A stretch of 64,000 bases of DNA from Breviolum minutum Mf 1.05b.01 (lineage: Eukaryota > Sar > Dinophyceae > Suessiales > Symbiodiniaceae). The position numbers and the translations under genes were made by a program. The stretch covers positions 89,531 to 153,530 of the forward strand of contig DF239574.1 in NCBI GenBank assembly GCA_000507305.1. The letters run 5' to 3'. The notes beneath the pieces are model-generated. The model did not search any database. It was not told the origin of the DNA and saw only the letters and a list, made by a program, of their open reading frames with translations. This document shows positions 1 through 11,473 of this stretch, one piece after another. Numbering within the stretch: position 1 is the first letter of the stretch; the number at the start of each line of letters is the position of its first letter.

Positions 1-1
<1 letters not shown>

Positions 2-86
<85 letters not shown>
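2..86. repeat. (GAT)n microsatellite
   Basis: An uninterrupted trinucleotide array at the left edge of the window. It creates an artificial poly-Met reading frame that should not be read as a protein. The array probably continues outside the window. Confidence 0.97.
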
Positions 87-88
<2 letters not shown>

Positions 89-3044
89 AAAACAACTCCA
101 GAACATTCCAGTTTCTTGCGATTTCAGGTTTCTTATAACATGGGATATGTATATACATTGTATGGACACTTGTGATACATTGAGTTTGGGAGGTTCCACA
201 ACTTCGCTAGCTGAGGTCACACGAAGGTCGAAAAAACACACGGAACGCTGAGGCAGGGAGATTCGGGATGATGTCAAGGCAAACTCCTTGAAAAAAAAAG
301 GTATACTCCGGGATCAACTCAAATAGCTGTAGCTGGAAAATCATGGTTTTGGATGGTATTTTCCAGAAAAGATGGGGATTGTTCATATTTCTACCGGACT
401 GCAATGGACTCAATCTATATAGAAATGATCAAACGGTATGCGTACACATTTCGTTCAGAGAGGTTTCTTTTGTTTTAAAAAGGACATAAGGTCATAACAG
501 TCATGACTTGAACAGCACTGAAAGATGGTCATATTGACGGTCTAATTATGATGTACATTGCATTCTCAACTTTTCTGTTCTTTTCAAACAAGCGTATGAG
601 AATGACATCCATGATGTTGGATTGGCACCCCAAGTTGTGTTGCCAAGGCTTCTTTAGGGGCCATTTTTTAAAAAAACCAAACGAGGCAAGACAAAGGGCC
701 AAACAGTGCGGCGCGCGCTTGTTGCGGTCCACTTCTACTCCTCCAGAGTTGGGGAATCTCAGCAGATAGGGATTTGGACGGGCCGTGACCTCGGGGCATT
801 TTTTTAAATTGAGGTCGTACCCAGATGGCAAAGCAGCTGCCTTGGACATGAGCAAAGTCCGAACCAAGGTGCAGTTGTTTGTGCAGAGGTGACGGTTTTT
901 TTTGTTGACAGAATTTGGAAACATGAAGAAATAGTTGGCTCATTCAACAAATCCTTGGTGAGAAGTGTTTAAACTACAGCCGTAAAGTAGAAGTTTCTAT
1001 GTACAGTGTTACTTTGGTTCCAAGTCTTTGTATATAATTTTCAGAAGATATTTTTTTACCTTTCTAAAAATTGCAAATGCTCCAATTTCAACAGCATACA
1101 TTGATTTCTATATTAACCTCCCCAAACCAATAACAGTCACCTTTTCAGGATGACATAAAAAACATCTTTTAGCTTTGGGAAATCCCCAACCTCAATCAAC
1201 CTCCATTTGCCATGCATCCTGGGTAGGTTTCCCCCAAACTGCAGCCCTAAACTGCCGCACCTCCAAGAGCGATAATCAGCTGCTCCAACCGCAGATTCAA
1301 ATGGGCATCCGATGTACCTCTACTGCACGCACTGGAAGCAATGGTCGCGAGGCGGGGTTTTTGTGGAGTTTTCACCTGATGGTTGGCAAAACACCCCGAA
1401 AACCTAAAAATGCGTGGGAATCTCCGATAGAAAAATGGAGATTCCGAACCTTGGAAACTACGGGGGGGGGTATCATTTTTTTTTCTGGTTCCTATGCCGC
1501 CGTTTAGTTTTCGGGCGGGGCCTGTATCTGTGCCACACCTGGAGTCAAGGTGCAGAGCCGGTCATCATGTTGAGTGAAGGATGGGAACATCGCACTTGAG
1601 GAAAATGTGAAACGTTTCTGATCAAACCAGTAGTGGGTGCACACTGGTGTAGCACGCTCCAGCACGATGTATCCAGAAGACTCTGAAGGGCCCTGATTGC
1701 TCGTAGGATGATCAAAAATATACTTACCCACCTCGAAAAACGAACATTCTGAATCCAAAAAAAATGGAGATGGATGGAAGATGTACTTTCTTTTTCTATA
1801 ATGGGTGATTCTCAGGTTCCATGGTGAATTTTTTTTTGGTTTGGGAGTACTGAGGCCAAGACACGTCCGGAGTGCGTTAGGGGAGCCGAGACAAGATATA
1901 ACCGCAGGGCATTTTGTATCCATTTTAAATTAGTATATAACCATTGTGAAGATGATGGTATCATAGAATATCAATTTGATCGATCACTTCATACTACTCT
2001 CACTTTTTTGATTCATTTTTCTTTTGTGGAGATAGACTTCAATTCAATACTTTTATCATCTTTTATCTCCAGTTTTTGCGCCGCTTGATTTGTGCCACAA
2101 ATAGAAGAGTATCTTCACTCAAAAAAAAATGTGTGAAGATTTTGGATGCCTTTTTAAACATGAAAAGACAAAGCCTCTTCGTAACTTCCTGGCTGACACA
2201 CACACACACACACACACAACTTCCTCAGAAGCTTGGAAAACTCGTCGGTGAAGCGATCGCGATTTGGTGTGCACTAAGACTGCTCCGGTTGGGTGTTGCA
2301 ACGGTCATAAGGCTGGGGCGATGCATGCAAACCAGACATTTGATGATAATCTTTAAGTATCAGCTCTATTATCTATTTGAAAGAAATGGAAAGAAATGAT
2401 TTTATCAGCAACAGGTAAGACTTTTGACCTTTTGCAGGCTTTCATGCCATTTGATCAATCATGCTTTTGTTTGTTGAACGTCTTCCCCCAACTTTTGATT
2501 CAGGATTTGCATCATCCCCTTCTTCCAGTGTTTTGATGCAAGGTGCGAGTTGAATGTTGCTCGTGCACTAGAAGGTCTCATAAAAGTGCTGGTCTTAGTT
2601 TCTTCATGTTTCTTCTATCGTCGTCGATGGATGTTGTCAATAAGAGCCTTGTGATTTGAGAAGTTTCGACAGAATTTGCAATTACCCTCGAGCTAGACCA
2701 TTAATAATGATTCTGTCATTTATCCACTGCAAACATGGAAGTGTTTTTTTTTTCAGACGTGTGACATGATCAAAGTCCTGCAATTCAAATCACTCGTGTC
2801 AAGTTTGAACCTTGAAGCTGCAGCCCTGCCTAAGACGGATGATGATCTCCAAATCGTAAACTGCTGATCAGCGGTACATCGGCTTGTTTGATGGAGTTGC
2901 TAGTCTAAGTGCTGCCATAACAGCAGAATATTAATAATAATAATATCTCATTGAATGTTCTATTTTTGGCATAATTTTGCCATCACTTTGCGTGACATCT
3001 TGGGAAGTATTTCCTCAACTGACAACTCCGTTTGCTTGGAGAAG
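87..3044. other. Spacer, no gene recognised
   Basis: No reading frame here shows convincing coding character or a supported chain of exons. It holds homopolymer runs and a (CA)n tract at about 2197-2218. Short exons of the kind seen elsewhere in this window could be hidden here and cannot be excluded by eye. Confidence 0.5.
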
Positions 3045-3893
3045 GAGAATGGTCTGGAAAACCGCTCATTCACCTCCATCGGTTTGCTGTGAAGTTGCTT
3101 TGCTGTCTCCCGGGGTCACACACGGACGTCGTTTTTTTTCGGCGACCGCGTGGCGCCCCTGGGGGCAAGGGGGCGGCGATCGCAGAAATTGATATGGGGG
3201 TCTTGGTGGGCCAGATGGTTTGATGGCCATATTTCCTGCTTCTGGCAGCAAGTCTCCCAGGGCTCAAGCTTGAGATTGAGGTTGGCACTTGAGAGCCGTT
3301 GGAAAAGTTTCGGCGAAAACTCCATGGGTAAAACCATCAAGAAAAGGGCTCTGCTGCATATAAGGCATGATATAATGATGAGGACCTTGAAGACAGGGTT
3401 GGTTACCAAAGATATCAAAGTGGCATCCGTCGTTTTTGTTCATATCTCTGGGAAAACACTGGTAAAAATGGGGGAAATCTGTGAAAAATGGGGGAAGATT
3501 TCATGAAAGATGTGGCGTGCAGTTGAGTTTCGCAACTTCATCAGCCTCAGTGTCATCGTCAGCGGGTCGCGTCGCCTCGTGTTTCTGTTGCGGGTTTGAA
3601 AAATCGCATGGAACGACGAGGTGATGTGGGCCAGTTCCAGCCAAAGTTGGGCCCTGACACTGGGAAAAAAGGAGTTGACAATGGAGAAGCCAATCGGTCT
3701 ATGGAAGGTTGTCTTGGCTAAAATGAAACTATATTATATACTATATGTATATACACACTTAAGGCAGATCAACCAGAGATTGGCTGAAGTTGAGCTTTCT
3801 AACGTCATTATTGATTGCACTTCCACCATGGTCACTGTTCTTGTTTCCCAGTGAAGGATCGCGGCTTCGTGAAGAAACCGCCTGATCCCACCT
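3045..3893 (+). CDS. Candidate partial intron-rich gene, product unknown
   Basis: Four short open segments obey the same splice rules as the well-supported genes of this window. They are 3045-3081 (ENGLENRSFTSI), 3261-3280 (a 20-nt piece reading LKLEIE), 3621-3707 (starts VMWASSSQSW) and about 3857-3893 (starts DRGFVKKPP). Each starts after AG|G. The donors after the first three are GT and the phases match: 1, then 0, then 0. The fourth end is uncertain, and a possible extra exon near 3764-3799 (QINQRLAEVELSN) is out of phase with its neighbours. I do not recognise the protein. The chain rests only on phase and splice sites, so it could be partly coincidental. Confidence 0.35.
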
Positions 3894-4045
3894 GCCCATT
3901 TCAAGGGCTTGGACGTGCTGGTGCCACTTTTGGGACACCATGTGTCCGCTGAGCAAAGTTCCAAGAGGTTCCAACCCACTGTTTTTCATCTCAATTATCC
4001 GCCAAAAATCAGTACCGGAATTCTTTTGAAGACTTGAGAAATATT

Positions 4046-4132
4046 GTTCATGGAAGGAATCCCAAATAACCACCTGGGATATATAAAACCTTGTAAATAA
4101 TGGGATAGTCACTACCAACCATTTGTCCAGTA
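4046..4132. repeat. MITE-2 remnant
   Basis: A degenerate copy of the MITE-2 interior: the AACCACCTGGGATATATAAA block is followed by GTAAATAATGGGATA. Intact inverted ends are missing. Confidence 0.6.
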
Positions 4133-4540
4133 TCTCTGGCATTTTTATGTCCAGTTACCTTGGACGAATCTGACATGACATTTCGAAGAAAACGAGACAC
4201 GAACCATGGTATCCTGAAGGTGACTGGCCATCCGTATTAGATTTGTATTGGCTGAGAATCGGAGTCGAAAAGATTTGATGACAGAAAAATGGAAGAAAAG
4301 ATCGTAGCCTTTGGTTATGGAAGCGTGACACCACTGGGGTTGTAGGGTTGTGTTAAGTTGATAACATGTCCATCTTTATTCCTGCAGGTTTTTCTACCTG
4401 CCATTGTCATTTGTTTGTATTGTATCAACCTACTAGAAAACATTGAAAACCACCAAACCAACTGTTTTGGATTGTCATATTGAGGTCACTGGCAGTCACT
4501 CATTGAGTTATCAGGGTTGCATGCATTTTTTTTGCTTCCA

Positions 4541-4645
4541 TACTGTTGATGGAAGAAATGTCTGCACCAGTTGGTAGGTAGTTTATCTACCATGATTTAC
4601 GACGGGTTTTATACATCCGGGGCCAGATTTCTTCCATCAACAGTA
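4541..4645. mobile_element. MITE-2 copy with perfect 19-bp inverted ends
   Basis: The element starts TACTGTTGATGGAAGAAAT and ends with the exact reverse complement. The terminal TA on both sides is compatible with a TA target duplication, as in Tc1/mariner-type elements. The interior contains the GTTGGTAGGTAGTTTATCTACC stretch typical of the family in shortened form. No coding capacity is present. Confidence 0.85.
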
Positions 4646-4842
4646 GGTCTTGGCTTTATATAAGAGTTGATCACAGGAAAGCCAGGTGCTGCTACACCTT
4701 CTCGTTTTTTCGCAGCTTTGGCTGGGAGTTTTCAATCACAGGACATCCGGGGGACCAGTCGCCTTGATGGCAACGGCAGAGGTCTTAGAATGGGGAATCG
4801 CAGATGTGGCTTGGGTCACATGCGCTTCATACTTGTATATAT

Positions 4843-4949
4843 GGATGTTTCCGAAAATAGTGGGTTTTCCCCCCAAATCATCCATGGATTAATAGGGGTT
4901 TCCATTATAAACCATGCATTTTGGGGTACCCCTATTTTTGGAAACACCC
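4843..4949 (+). mobile_element. MITE-1 copy 1
   Basis: The inverted ends are GGATGTTTCCGAAAATAG and CTATTTTTGGAAACACCC. The core contains TTTTCCCCCCAAATCATCC and a GGGGTACCCC palindrome. A 9-bp direct repeat, ATACTTGTA, lies at 4829-4837 and 4952-4960, close to both ends. It is probably the target-site duplication, with a few bases of ATAT belonging to the element ends. Confidence 0.9.
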
Positions 4950-5710
4950 ATATACTTGTAGATCATAGGATACACAAAGTCTTGTTGGACATGTTAAGAC
5001 AGAACAAGTTAGAGAGGCGGATCTGGAGATAGAGTGTATACACATGTGACACTGTCAGTGCGGGGTTAGGCGATTCGATTCTTTTTTTCCAACTGAGTGA
5101 TGACATAGACGCACAAAATGAATCCTCCATATACAATGTATTTTTTGAAGTCCCTGAAACATCATTGATCAGCTAATGGTTAACAATTTGTTTCATAAGG
5201 GGATCTCAGGAATCCAAACGTAACCGGGCCCCAAACCACCAAGAAAACCATTATATAGTTGAATTGAATGGTTGCTGCCACATGTGGATTTTCCATCGAT
5301 TTCTCAGGTATTTGAGGCGAATCAACATTGCCAGTGGCTTCAAGCCGCCCAGGCCCGGGGATTTTATACGTTTTTTTTTTTCGGTGAGCCCCGGCGAGCG
5401 GCCCGGGGATAGCTGGGATAGCCTTGGGAAAATTGAATTTCAATAGTAGTCCATAGACTATGACCAGATTTAGTCTGGAAAAAACACTTCAATCCAACTA
5501 TTAGTCAGTTTTTTTTGTTTGTCGTGTTTTTTTCCCAGACAAAGACAAATTTGGTTAGATTTGGTTTTAGTAAGGGTTCAGGGATTCATAATCAAGAATT
5601 CTTGGGGGAATGATATTGACTGTGAATGACTATACTAAGTACTTGGAGGATATTCCCCGTGTCTGTAGTAAGTAATTAGCAACTATGTTTTGTAAGTCCT
5701 CTAAATGGGG

Positions 5711-5789
5711 TTGTTCCCTTGCATGGCTTAAATAAATGGCTTATTGTTCCCTTACATGGCCTAAATAAATGGCTTGTTGTTCCCTTACT
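5711..5789. repeat. 33-bp tandem repeat, 2.4 copies
   Basis: The block beginning TTGTTCCCTT recurs at 5711, 5744 and 5777. Each full unit is 33 bp and contains AAATAAATGGCTT. The third copy is cut short. Confidence 0.85.
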
Positions 5790-6448
5790 ACCTGGGGCCC
5801 GGCCCTCCGAGTATACACCTTGAAGGCGCGTTTACAACCCATTGGTCGTCGAGCAGTTCGAGTACGGTTGCACAGCTTGAGGATTGGTGGATTTTTTTTC
5901 GTCGTGATGAAAAAATGGTGTTTGTTTGACTTCAAATGTAGCTACCAGGTTCATCACTGAACGCATTGTAATGGATTACATGTTTCTTGTTGAGGAGTTG
6001 TTTTTTCCGTTTTATTTTGGCTGTTGCCTCCTTTACTCAGAAAAGAAGGATATGAATGTCAAGGATTTTGAAGGTTCCTCTACTGATTCAGATGATTACG
6101 GGTTCTGTTCCTTTAGGCCAAGTGGTTCAAAAAAAACCTTTTAAAAATCAACAAGCGATCGACTGAAAATTGTCCCACTTGAAAGTAGAATTGGGTTTCT
6201 AAAGACCATGTCGGGAATTTTTGAATCATTTGATGGACACAGAATCTGGATTTGCCACCCCCTTAGGTGTCCCCCAAACTCCCAGTGACTTAGTGTCAAC
6301 CCCCGAGGCCTCTGCACCAGCCATTCCTTTGACCTCACGTGAGAGCCCTGTGGTGTCAGTGCCACAAGCGGAACCACCAAGGTGTGGGAAGTCTGTTGCC
6401 GGGAAAGTACAGGGTAGAATGCTCAAATTAGTTCTAATGACCTTGACT

Positions 6449-6577
6449 TACCCCCCCTGAAAACTAGCATATCCCCCTGGAAAAAATGATGGTTTGAAGA
6501 TGAAATTTTCTTTTGAAATGGTCCCTTTTCAGGGGGACATACATGCAATTGTGGTTTTTTAGTTCGTTTTGGGGTGA
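6449..6577. mobile_element. MITE-3 copy
   Basis: It starts TACCCCCCCTGAAAACTAGC and carries the family core GAAAATG-GG-TTTGAAGA followed by CTTTTCAGGGG. The right inverted end is degraded. It abuts a Ser/Thr/Pro-rich open segment at 6221-6412 that might be an exon but is unsupported. Confidence 0.65.
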
Positions 6578-6832
6578 TTGTTATATTCTGTTTGTGTTTG
6601 TGTTTAAGTTTTGCCTACCCAAATAGATGCTATGTAGATTTATATGACACTCACACACACACATGTGTCAAAGCAAGTTTACTTGGAAAACTTCCAAGTT
6701 ACAGACTTCAAAAAAATGGGGGGAGAATTAGAAAGAAAAGGCACGGAAAGGAAGCGCAAAAGAAAGCAAGAGTCACGGAAGTTGGGGTGTCACTCTTCGG
6801 TGGCAGGTGTCGTGACAGCAGCTCACCTGTCA

Positions 6833-6990
6833 ATTCACCACATCATCGCATCATATCGCACAACCACATTGCATCACAACCACATCATCACATCTCATCA
6901 CATCACATCAAACAACAGCCCATAACATCACATCGCAACCACATCATATCACATCACATCACATCACATTGACATAACATGACAATCACA
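6833..6990. repeat. Degenerate CACAT/CATCA simple-sequence tract
   Basis: About 160 bp built almost entirely from CACAT, CATCA and CACAA words with slippage. His/Ile/Ser-rich frames across it are artefacts of the repeat. Confidence 0.85.
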
Positions 6991-7497
6991 TCACATCACA
7001 TCATCTCATCTGACCTCACCTTGCGACCAAACCACATGACATCATACAGCTTCGTATCGTTTTCCGCATCACATCACTCCGGAAAAACGCAACGAACCAA
7101 CCAACCACCAAAAAGCACCACCAGACGGAACGGCTCAAGGCTGCTGCGCGTTGGTGGCCCTCCCGCGCATTCAAAAACGGCAACTTTCTTTCTTTGCCTT
7201 TAGGGTTTTTTCTTTCTGAAACGTTTGTCCCCGGCCACCTTGTATATTTCTATAGAAATATTTATATACAATATAAAAACTTGATGCTTGTTGCTTGGAT
7301 GCCTGATTTGGAATGTGGGATTGGTCAAGAGAGACTTCCACCACCTAACTTGAATCATCAAAAGCATCCCACCCAAAAGCCTACCGTTTTTGTAAATTCA
7401 ACAGTTGAACATATTTTATTCCATGCAAATATTGAGGTGTTCCATGGTATTCCATGGTTTCTTCCCATAACTTTCTTCCCATCCAAAACCTTGAAAG

Positions 7498-7564
7498 GCC
7501 TCGCACCCGCACCAGCTACGTGGGACTAGTGGGGTCACGACCTGCTTCGACGGCTCCCAGCCAG
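7498..7564 (+). CDS. Isolated exon candidate
   Basis: A short open block entered by AG|G and left by a GC donor (CCAG|GCGTGG), matching splice usage elsewhere in the window. Two frames are open, so the peptide cannot be fixed. No neighbouring exon could be linked by phase. It may be a chance match. Confidence 0.25.
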
Positions 7565-7769
7565 GCGTGGAAGTCAAATCACAAGAATCCACAATCACAA
7601 AAATCAGGACAAAAATCACAAGATTCTGGATTCTCTTCATTTTTTTTGCGGATTTTTTTTGAAACTACTTGAGAATCGATGCGATGATGGGTTCTAGGAG
7701 ATGGTGAAAGGATGGAAATTGTGGAAGATTCATGAGGAGTTTGATCTTTTTAAAAATGGATTTTTGTTT

Positions 7770-7873
7770 TACACTCCAGTAAATTAGCATAGCAGTGGAA
7801 CATGGGACCCTTTGAAGATGTTGTTCCTTGAAAATGGGGATATTCCATTGCTATGTTAGTTTACCGGAGGGTA
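7770..7873. mobile_element. MITE-3 copy
   Basis: Left end TACACTCCAGTAAATTAGCA and right end GCTATGTTAGTTTACCGGAG are near-perfect inverted repeats. The element begins and ends with TA. Its interior has the family signature of a GAAGATG block and GAAAATGGGGATA. Confidence 0.85.
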
Positions 7874-8152
7874 AATTTCATTTTTTTTTCTCTACTTACT
7901 TGCCCTTTAAAACAAAATATCCTTGCAACCATGATTGCTTGTCAAGGTCACCGTCTTGGCCTGTGGCGTTGGTGGTGTGGAGGACATTTGTTTTCTTTGG
8001 CCCAAAATCTGAATACCTACTATATAGGTTAAGTTATATCCATTGGTAGGTAGGTAATATACCCAAAAATGGTTATCGACATTTAAAGTTTTGTTTGTAC
8101 AAGCTTCAGTTGGGTGAGAAAACAAAAACAAACCGACACTTCACACTCAGGT

Positions 8153-8264
8153 GGGTGTTTCCAAAAATAGTGGGGTTTTCCCCCCAAATCATCCATGGAT
8201 TAATAGGGTTTTCCATGATTTTCACCATCCAATTTCGGGGTATCCCTATTTTTTGGAAACACCC
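8153..8264 (+). mobile_element. MITE-1 copy 2
   Basis: Inverted ends are GGGTGTTTCCAAAAATAG and TATTTTTTGGAAACACCC, and the full CCATGGATTAATAGGG core is present. The flanks share only AGGT (left TCAGGT, right AGGTAG), so the target duplication is short or eroded. Confidence 0.9.
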
Positions 8265-8581
8265 AGGTAGTTCCAAGCTCTGAATCAAAGCTTCAGAATC
8301 GATCCAAATCACTTCGAGTGAAAATTGATGCTGTGAAAGGAGCTCCGCCGACAATTGGATGATCGCAATGAATGGCAGCCCAGCCATTTCCAAATCACGC
8401 AGGTGTTTTTTTGTTCGAAATATGTTGATACATGCATCAGCTAATTGGAGCTAATTGGTGGTTTGGGTCTTGGTGGTTTGGATTCCTGGGATCATGCGAT
8501 TGTTATCGATTGTTACTTATAGGGGTACCCCGATTCGAATCCCAACACCACCGGGCCCTAAACCATCAATTTGCATCAATT

Positions 8582-8687
8582 TACACCCTGGAAGATCAAC
8601 ATGGAACCTACAAATCATCCATTTAAAAAGGCACATGTTCTTCTAAACCTCCATGATTAAGTTCCATATTAATCTTCCAGGGGTGTA
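8582..8687. mobile_element. Short inverted-repeat element, fifth family
   Basis: Left end TACACCCTGGAAGATCAACA and right end TATTAATCTTCCAGGGGTGT are inverted copies, and the unit is about 106 bp. A related copy lies at 31066-31168. Both begin and end with TA. Confidence 0.75.
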
Positions 8688-8852
8688 CTATTAGTTGAAT
8701 GCGATAGGTAGTTAAAATCGCTTGAGGTTGCCTGGGCCTTGCTCCGTTTCCAAGTGGGTGGTGGTGCCTTTGTCGGGGATCCCTGGTAGCATCTCTCAGG
8801 GGAATTTTCAACAATTCCTTTCTTCAAACTGAAAATAAACGTATAGCTATAT

Positions 8853-8953
8853 GGGTGTTTCCAAAAATAGGGGTACCCCAAAATGGATGGTTTATAATGG
8901 AAAACCCTATTAGAATGGATGATTTGGGGGTACCACAATTTTCGGAAACATCC
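8853..8953 (-). mobile_element. MITE-1 copy 3 with 12-bp flanking repeat
   Basis: The element is inverted relative to copies 1 and 2: the GGGGTACCCC motif comes first and CCCTATTAGAATGG follows. It is flanked by a perfect 12-bp direct repeat GTATAGCTATAT (8841-8852 and 8954-8965) directly abutting the ends. This is the cleanest evidence in the window that the family moves by transposition. Confidence 0.92.
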
Positions 8954-9088
8954 GTATAGCTATATACAAAATCTCATGCTTCTGATTCATACAACAATCC
9001 ATGTACTAGATCAACACACCCATATTATGAACAAACATACAGTAAATAGTAGACAAAACATGTCTTTCAAGATCAACTTGTCGCCAAG

Positions 9089-9823
9089 GTCCAGACCAAG
9101 ATGGTGTTGATTCAGCTCAATGGTAGCAGAACACCAGCCTGGAAACCCAAGATAATGCTGAACATTGTGACTTGTTATCTACCTGGTTACTGGAGGTACT
9201 CAGGTGTATCCGGATTTTGAGGGCTTTTGATTTACACTGGGTTTTACTAGTCTTTGTAATGTAATGCTTGATTAAATTAGTTCTTATTTTTGTGATGGAA
9301 TGCGCATCTAAAACTGGGGTGGTTTTGAGTCATTAATTCATTATCCAGTAGTTGATTCGCTAGCTTTTTGTACAAAATGTATTTTGAAAATCGATAAACC
9401 ACAAAAATCAAAAGAATAGAAAAACCACAACTTGAATTTCGCTTGAGTTTTTGGAGTCGGATGAAACTCTCAAGATGTTTACCATGTGCCTGAGGCATCC
9501 AAGATTAAGACTTATAGTTTTTGGAGCTATTTCGAATAACCCAGCATAGACCTAAGTTTCCAGATCTGTCCACCAAAGTTGGAAGAGTTTGGAATTAATT
9601 TTCCACTGACATCGAGATGTCAGGCACTCCAACGTGGTTTGCTGAATGCCAGGAGTACTGAGGCCGGGACGAGTAAAGATACAACCAGCAGGAAGTTTGA
9701 GGCTTTCAAAATAGGAATGATTCCCTCCAACACCATGAACATAACTTTGGGAAATACATAAATGAATGAAGGTTTTGACACTCATGGAGTATAGTAAGTA
9801 ATAATCATAATGATAATAATAGC

Positions 9824-9912
<89 letters not shown>

Positions 9913-10018
9913 CCCAAACACATCACCTTTCATTGTATCTTCCACGGAAAACGTTTCGGTGGTAACATTTTCACCTTGGGAACTTTTGGGATCCCAGGTG
10001 CTTCGCGAACTGGGCGAG
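9089..10018 (+). CDS. Two exon candidates upstream of the 10.6-15.9 kb gene
   Basis: Segment 9089-9122 reads VQTKMVLIQLN, after AAG|G, with donor GTAGCA. Segment 9998-10018 reads VLRELGE, after CCCAG|G, with a good GTAAAT donor. The second is in phase 0 and could precede the 10636 exon of the next gene. The first and second are not in compatible phase, so at least one exon is missing between them or one call is wrong. No function can be assigned. Confidence 0.3.
9828..9911. repeat. (AT C)n trinucleotide array
   Basis: About 28 copies of ATC in a row. On the minus strand it encodes a poly-Asp run; that frame is an artefact. Confidence 0.97.
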
Positions 10019-10635
10019 GTAAATGCCAGTCTTCAAGTTGGGAACCTCAGAATTTTCCTCGACCAGATTTATCAAACATAAATGGACTTGAGAAGGTAGA
10101 AGAAAGATATGTATATATATATATTATTTTTATCGTGTATATATATGGACGTAATATGTATATATATATATAAATATCTTGTTAGTTATGAATGTAATAT
10201 ATCTTTGTTAATTATATGTTATATGTGGCAAACTATGTAGTGTTATCCCATGATTTTGTAAAAGCTTTTTTTAGGCATTCCAAAATGGCGTGTCAACGGA
10301 TTTGTTGTCCATCAACTTGCAGGTTATCCTGGGGAATTTGATCCTATGAATCGAAGGAACTTTCACAAAAAGTCATCTTCCAAAAAAGGTGTTTGGGGAA
10401 ATATTGGGGCCCGGATATCTTCGTTCCATACATTTTGTCGTTGTTGTGGCAAGTTCCAGATTCCAAGAAATCTCCAACAGGACCCACTGAACGGACCCCT
10501 AAACCTGGGTATTTAATAGCTCTAGTAACCTTCTTAGCGGTCCGTAGGTAAGGTCCCATTCAATTTTTGATGGAGAGATGATATAAACAAACTATTGAAA
10601 CCAATGTGTCTTTTGTTGGTGTGAAACTTTTTCAG

Positions 10636-11425
10636 GGATCGGTCGCCGGATCTTCAACCCACCACGCGCCACGTGCTGCCAAAGGTGACGTCCGGTAAAG
10701 ATTTGACCTTGGATTACCTCTGTGAGGTGTGTGGGGATTTTTCTGTAGGATTCCATGACGGCATGGAACCAGTAAATTCCATATTAAATATGTGGAAATC
10801 TCGGATTTTTTTTTGGGTTTGAATGAAAATTCCTTGAAATACACATTGGATTGCTTTTTTGAAGTAGAATGACATTGGTTTTTTGCCATGACGTCTCAAC
10901 TTCCAGGGGCTAAATAGAATGGGAATCCCTACCACAGAGCGAGCACAGACACGTCACTGCCACCAGCGGCTGCCAGCGCCTGCTACCCTTCTTCTCTACG
11001 GATCACATGGATTACTCACTTCAGGCCGCCTGGTAGGAAGACCGAAATGACTATGACTTGGGGAACAGGTCCAACAATTGCTCCAATTTTTGTTCCAATT
11101 AACAAGGGGTATATTAAACCCATTACTAGGGTATATAGGGGATGCAAAACTACCTAGTTATATAGGGATTATGCTAAACCATTACTAGGTGGCTGCAACT
11201 CAAAGGATTTTTTATCACCCCTCAGGTTAAATGAGCCAATTTGACGAGCAAATTTTTCAGATGGGTTGGTGAAAAACCACCAACTAGTTAAGAGACTCCC
11301 CAATGATTTGCTAGAGATGTATTGATTATAGAAAACCAAGAGATTTGGGAAGCAGGATGAAATTCTTGAGACCCATTTTGACTTACTGAAAAACGCATGT
11401 TTTGAGGAAACACCTGAACGTCGTG

Positions 11426-11473
<48 letters not shown>

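Noticed and set aside
6644..7203. His-rich frames across the CACAT tract
   Set aside because: Low-complexity DNA; no splice context or family.
9552..9926. Minus-strand frame with a long poly-Asp run
   Set aside because: Produced entirely by the (ATC)n array; the flanks show no coding character.
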